In this document: one piece after another, positions 5,890-5,930 of the stretch
Numbering within the stretch: position 1 is the first letter of the stretch
Layout of the letters: the number at the start of each line of letters is the position of its first letter
Assembly: GCA_033764095.1 (NCBI GenBank)
Contig: JANRJF010000465.1
Span: forward strand, 1 to 5,930
DNA: 5,930 nt
Origin: JBDTMT01 sp033764095
Lineage (GTDB): Bacteria > Desulfobacterota > Binatia > HRBIN30 > CADEER01
Reading direction: 5' to 3'
The notes under the pieces: generated by a model
Told to the model about the DNA's origin: nothing
What the model saw: only the letters and a program-made list of their open reading frames with translations
The model's database searches: none
Made by a program: the position numbers and the translations under genes

Positions 5890-5930
5890 CTACGCGCTGG
5901 CGAGCGCGGCGCGGTAGGCGGCGAGCGTCT
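5890..5930 (-). CDS. C-terminal end of a probable minus-strand gene (partial, unidentified)
   Basis: Reading leftward from the window edge, one frame gives Thr-Leu-Ala-Ala-Tyr-Arg-Ala-Ala-Leu-Ala-Ser-Ala and then TAG at 5892-5890. All twelve codons end in G or C, as in the neighbouring genes, and the sequence looks like an amphipathic terminal helix. It would converge on the YfhO-family gene, with 91 bases between the stops. Twelve residues are too few to identify the family. The competing reading is a 40-codon plus-strand frame (5795-5917) overlapping the YfhO stop as ATGA; its third codon positions are less GC-biased, so I prefer the minus strand. Confidence 0.4.
   Translation of the reverse strand, partial: TLAAYRAALASA

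Noticed and set aside
5795..5917. Small plus-strand frame (40 codons) starting with an ATGA overlap at the YfhO stop
   Set aside because: The overlap is attractive, but several codons end in A or T, unlike the neighbours, and the product (MRPIARRSSPRC and onward) is not recognisable. The minus-strand end at 5890 fits better.

Overview
The window is very GC-rich and almost fully coding. It holds three substantial genes on the plus strand and the last few codons of a probable minus-strand gene at the right edge. Third codon positions are nearly all G or C, so long open frames also appear antisense; I treat these as shadows. The gene content (secreted multidomain proteins with Thr/Pro/Arg low-complexity linkers and TIG-like repeats, plus a long YfhO-type membrane protein) suits an uncultivated high-GC diderm bacterium. 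Binatota, Acidobacteriota or another former deltaproteobacterial lineage would fit, but this is an impression from protein style and the window has no phylogenetic marker.

Left part (1-1236): the C-terminal 411 residues of a protein that begins upstream. It has the end of a choice-of-anchor B (LVIVD-repeat-like) domain, a Thr/Pro/Arg linker, and three TIG/IPT-like beta-sandwich repeats. Eleven bases later (1248-2777) comes a complete 509-residue secreted protein: signal peptide, cohesin-like domain with four cysteines, a second Thr/Pro/Arg linker, and the same three-repeat C-terminal module, about 60% identical by hand count. The pair looks like an operon of modular surface or secreted proteins that share one C-terminal module behind different N-terminal domains. 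A 14-bp GC hairpin just after the second stop codon probably ends this transcript.

Middle and right (2895-5798): after a 117-bp gap with the hairpin and a possible promoter comes a complete 967-residue YfhO-family integral membrane protein (GT-C-like). It has about a dozen N-terminal membrane segments, a large extracytoplasmic beta-rich region, and a final membrane helix. A 91-bp stretch with three small tandem inverted repeats separates it from the minus-strand frame ending at 5890, so the two genes converge.

Functionally, two exported Thr-rich proteins lie beside a membrane protein of a family linked to envelope glycosylation. A role of the YfhO protein in modifying the Thr-rich linkers is possible, but is only a neighbourhood inference. 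I see no RNA genes, CRISPR arrays, insertion sequences or phage genes. The most notable point is the re-used C-terminal three-repeat module, which sits where choice-of-anchor proteins usually carry a sorting signal.
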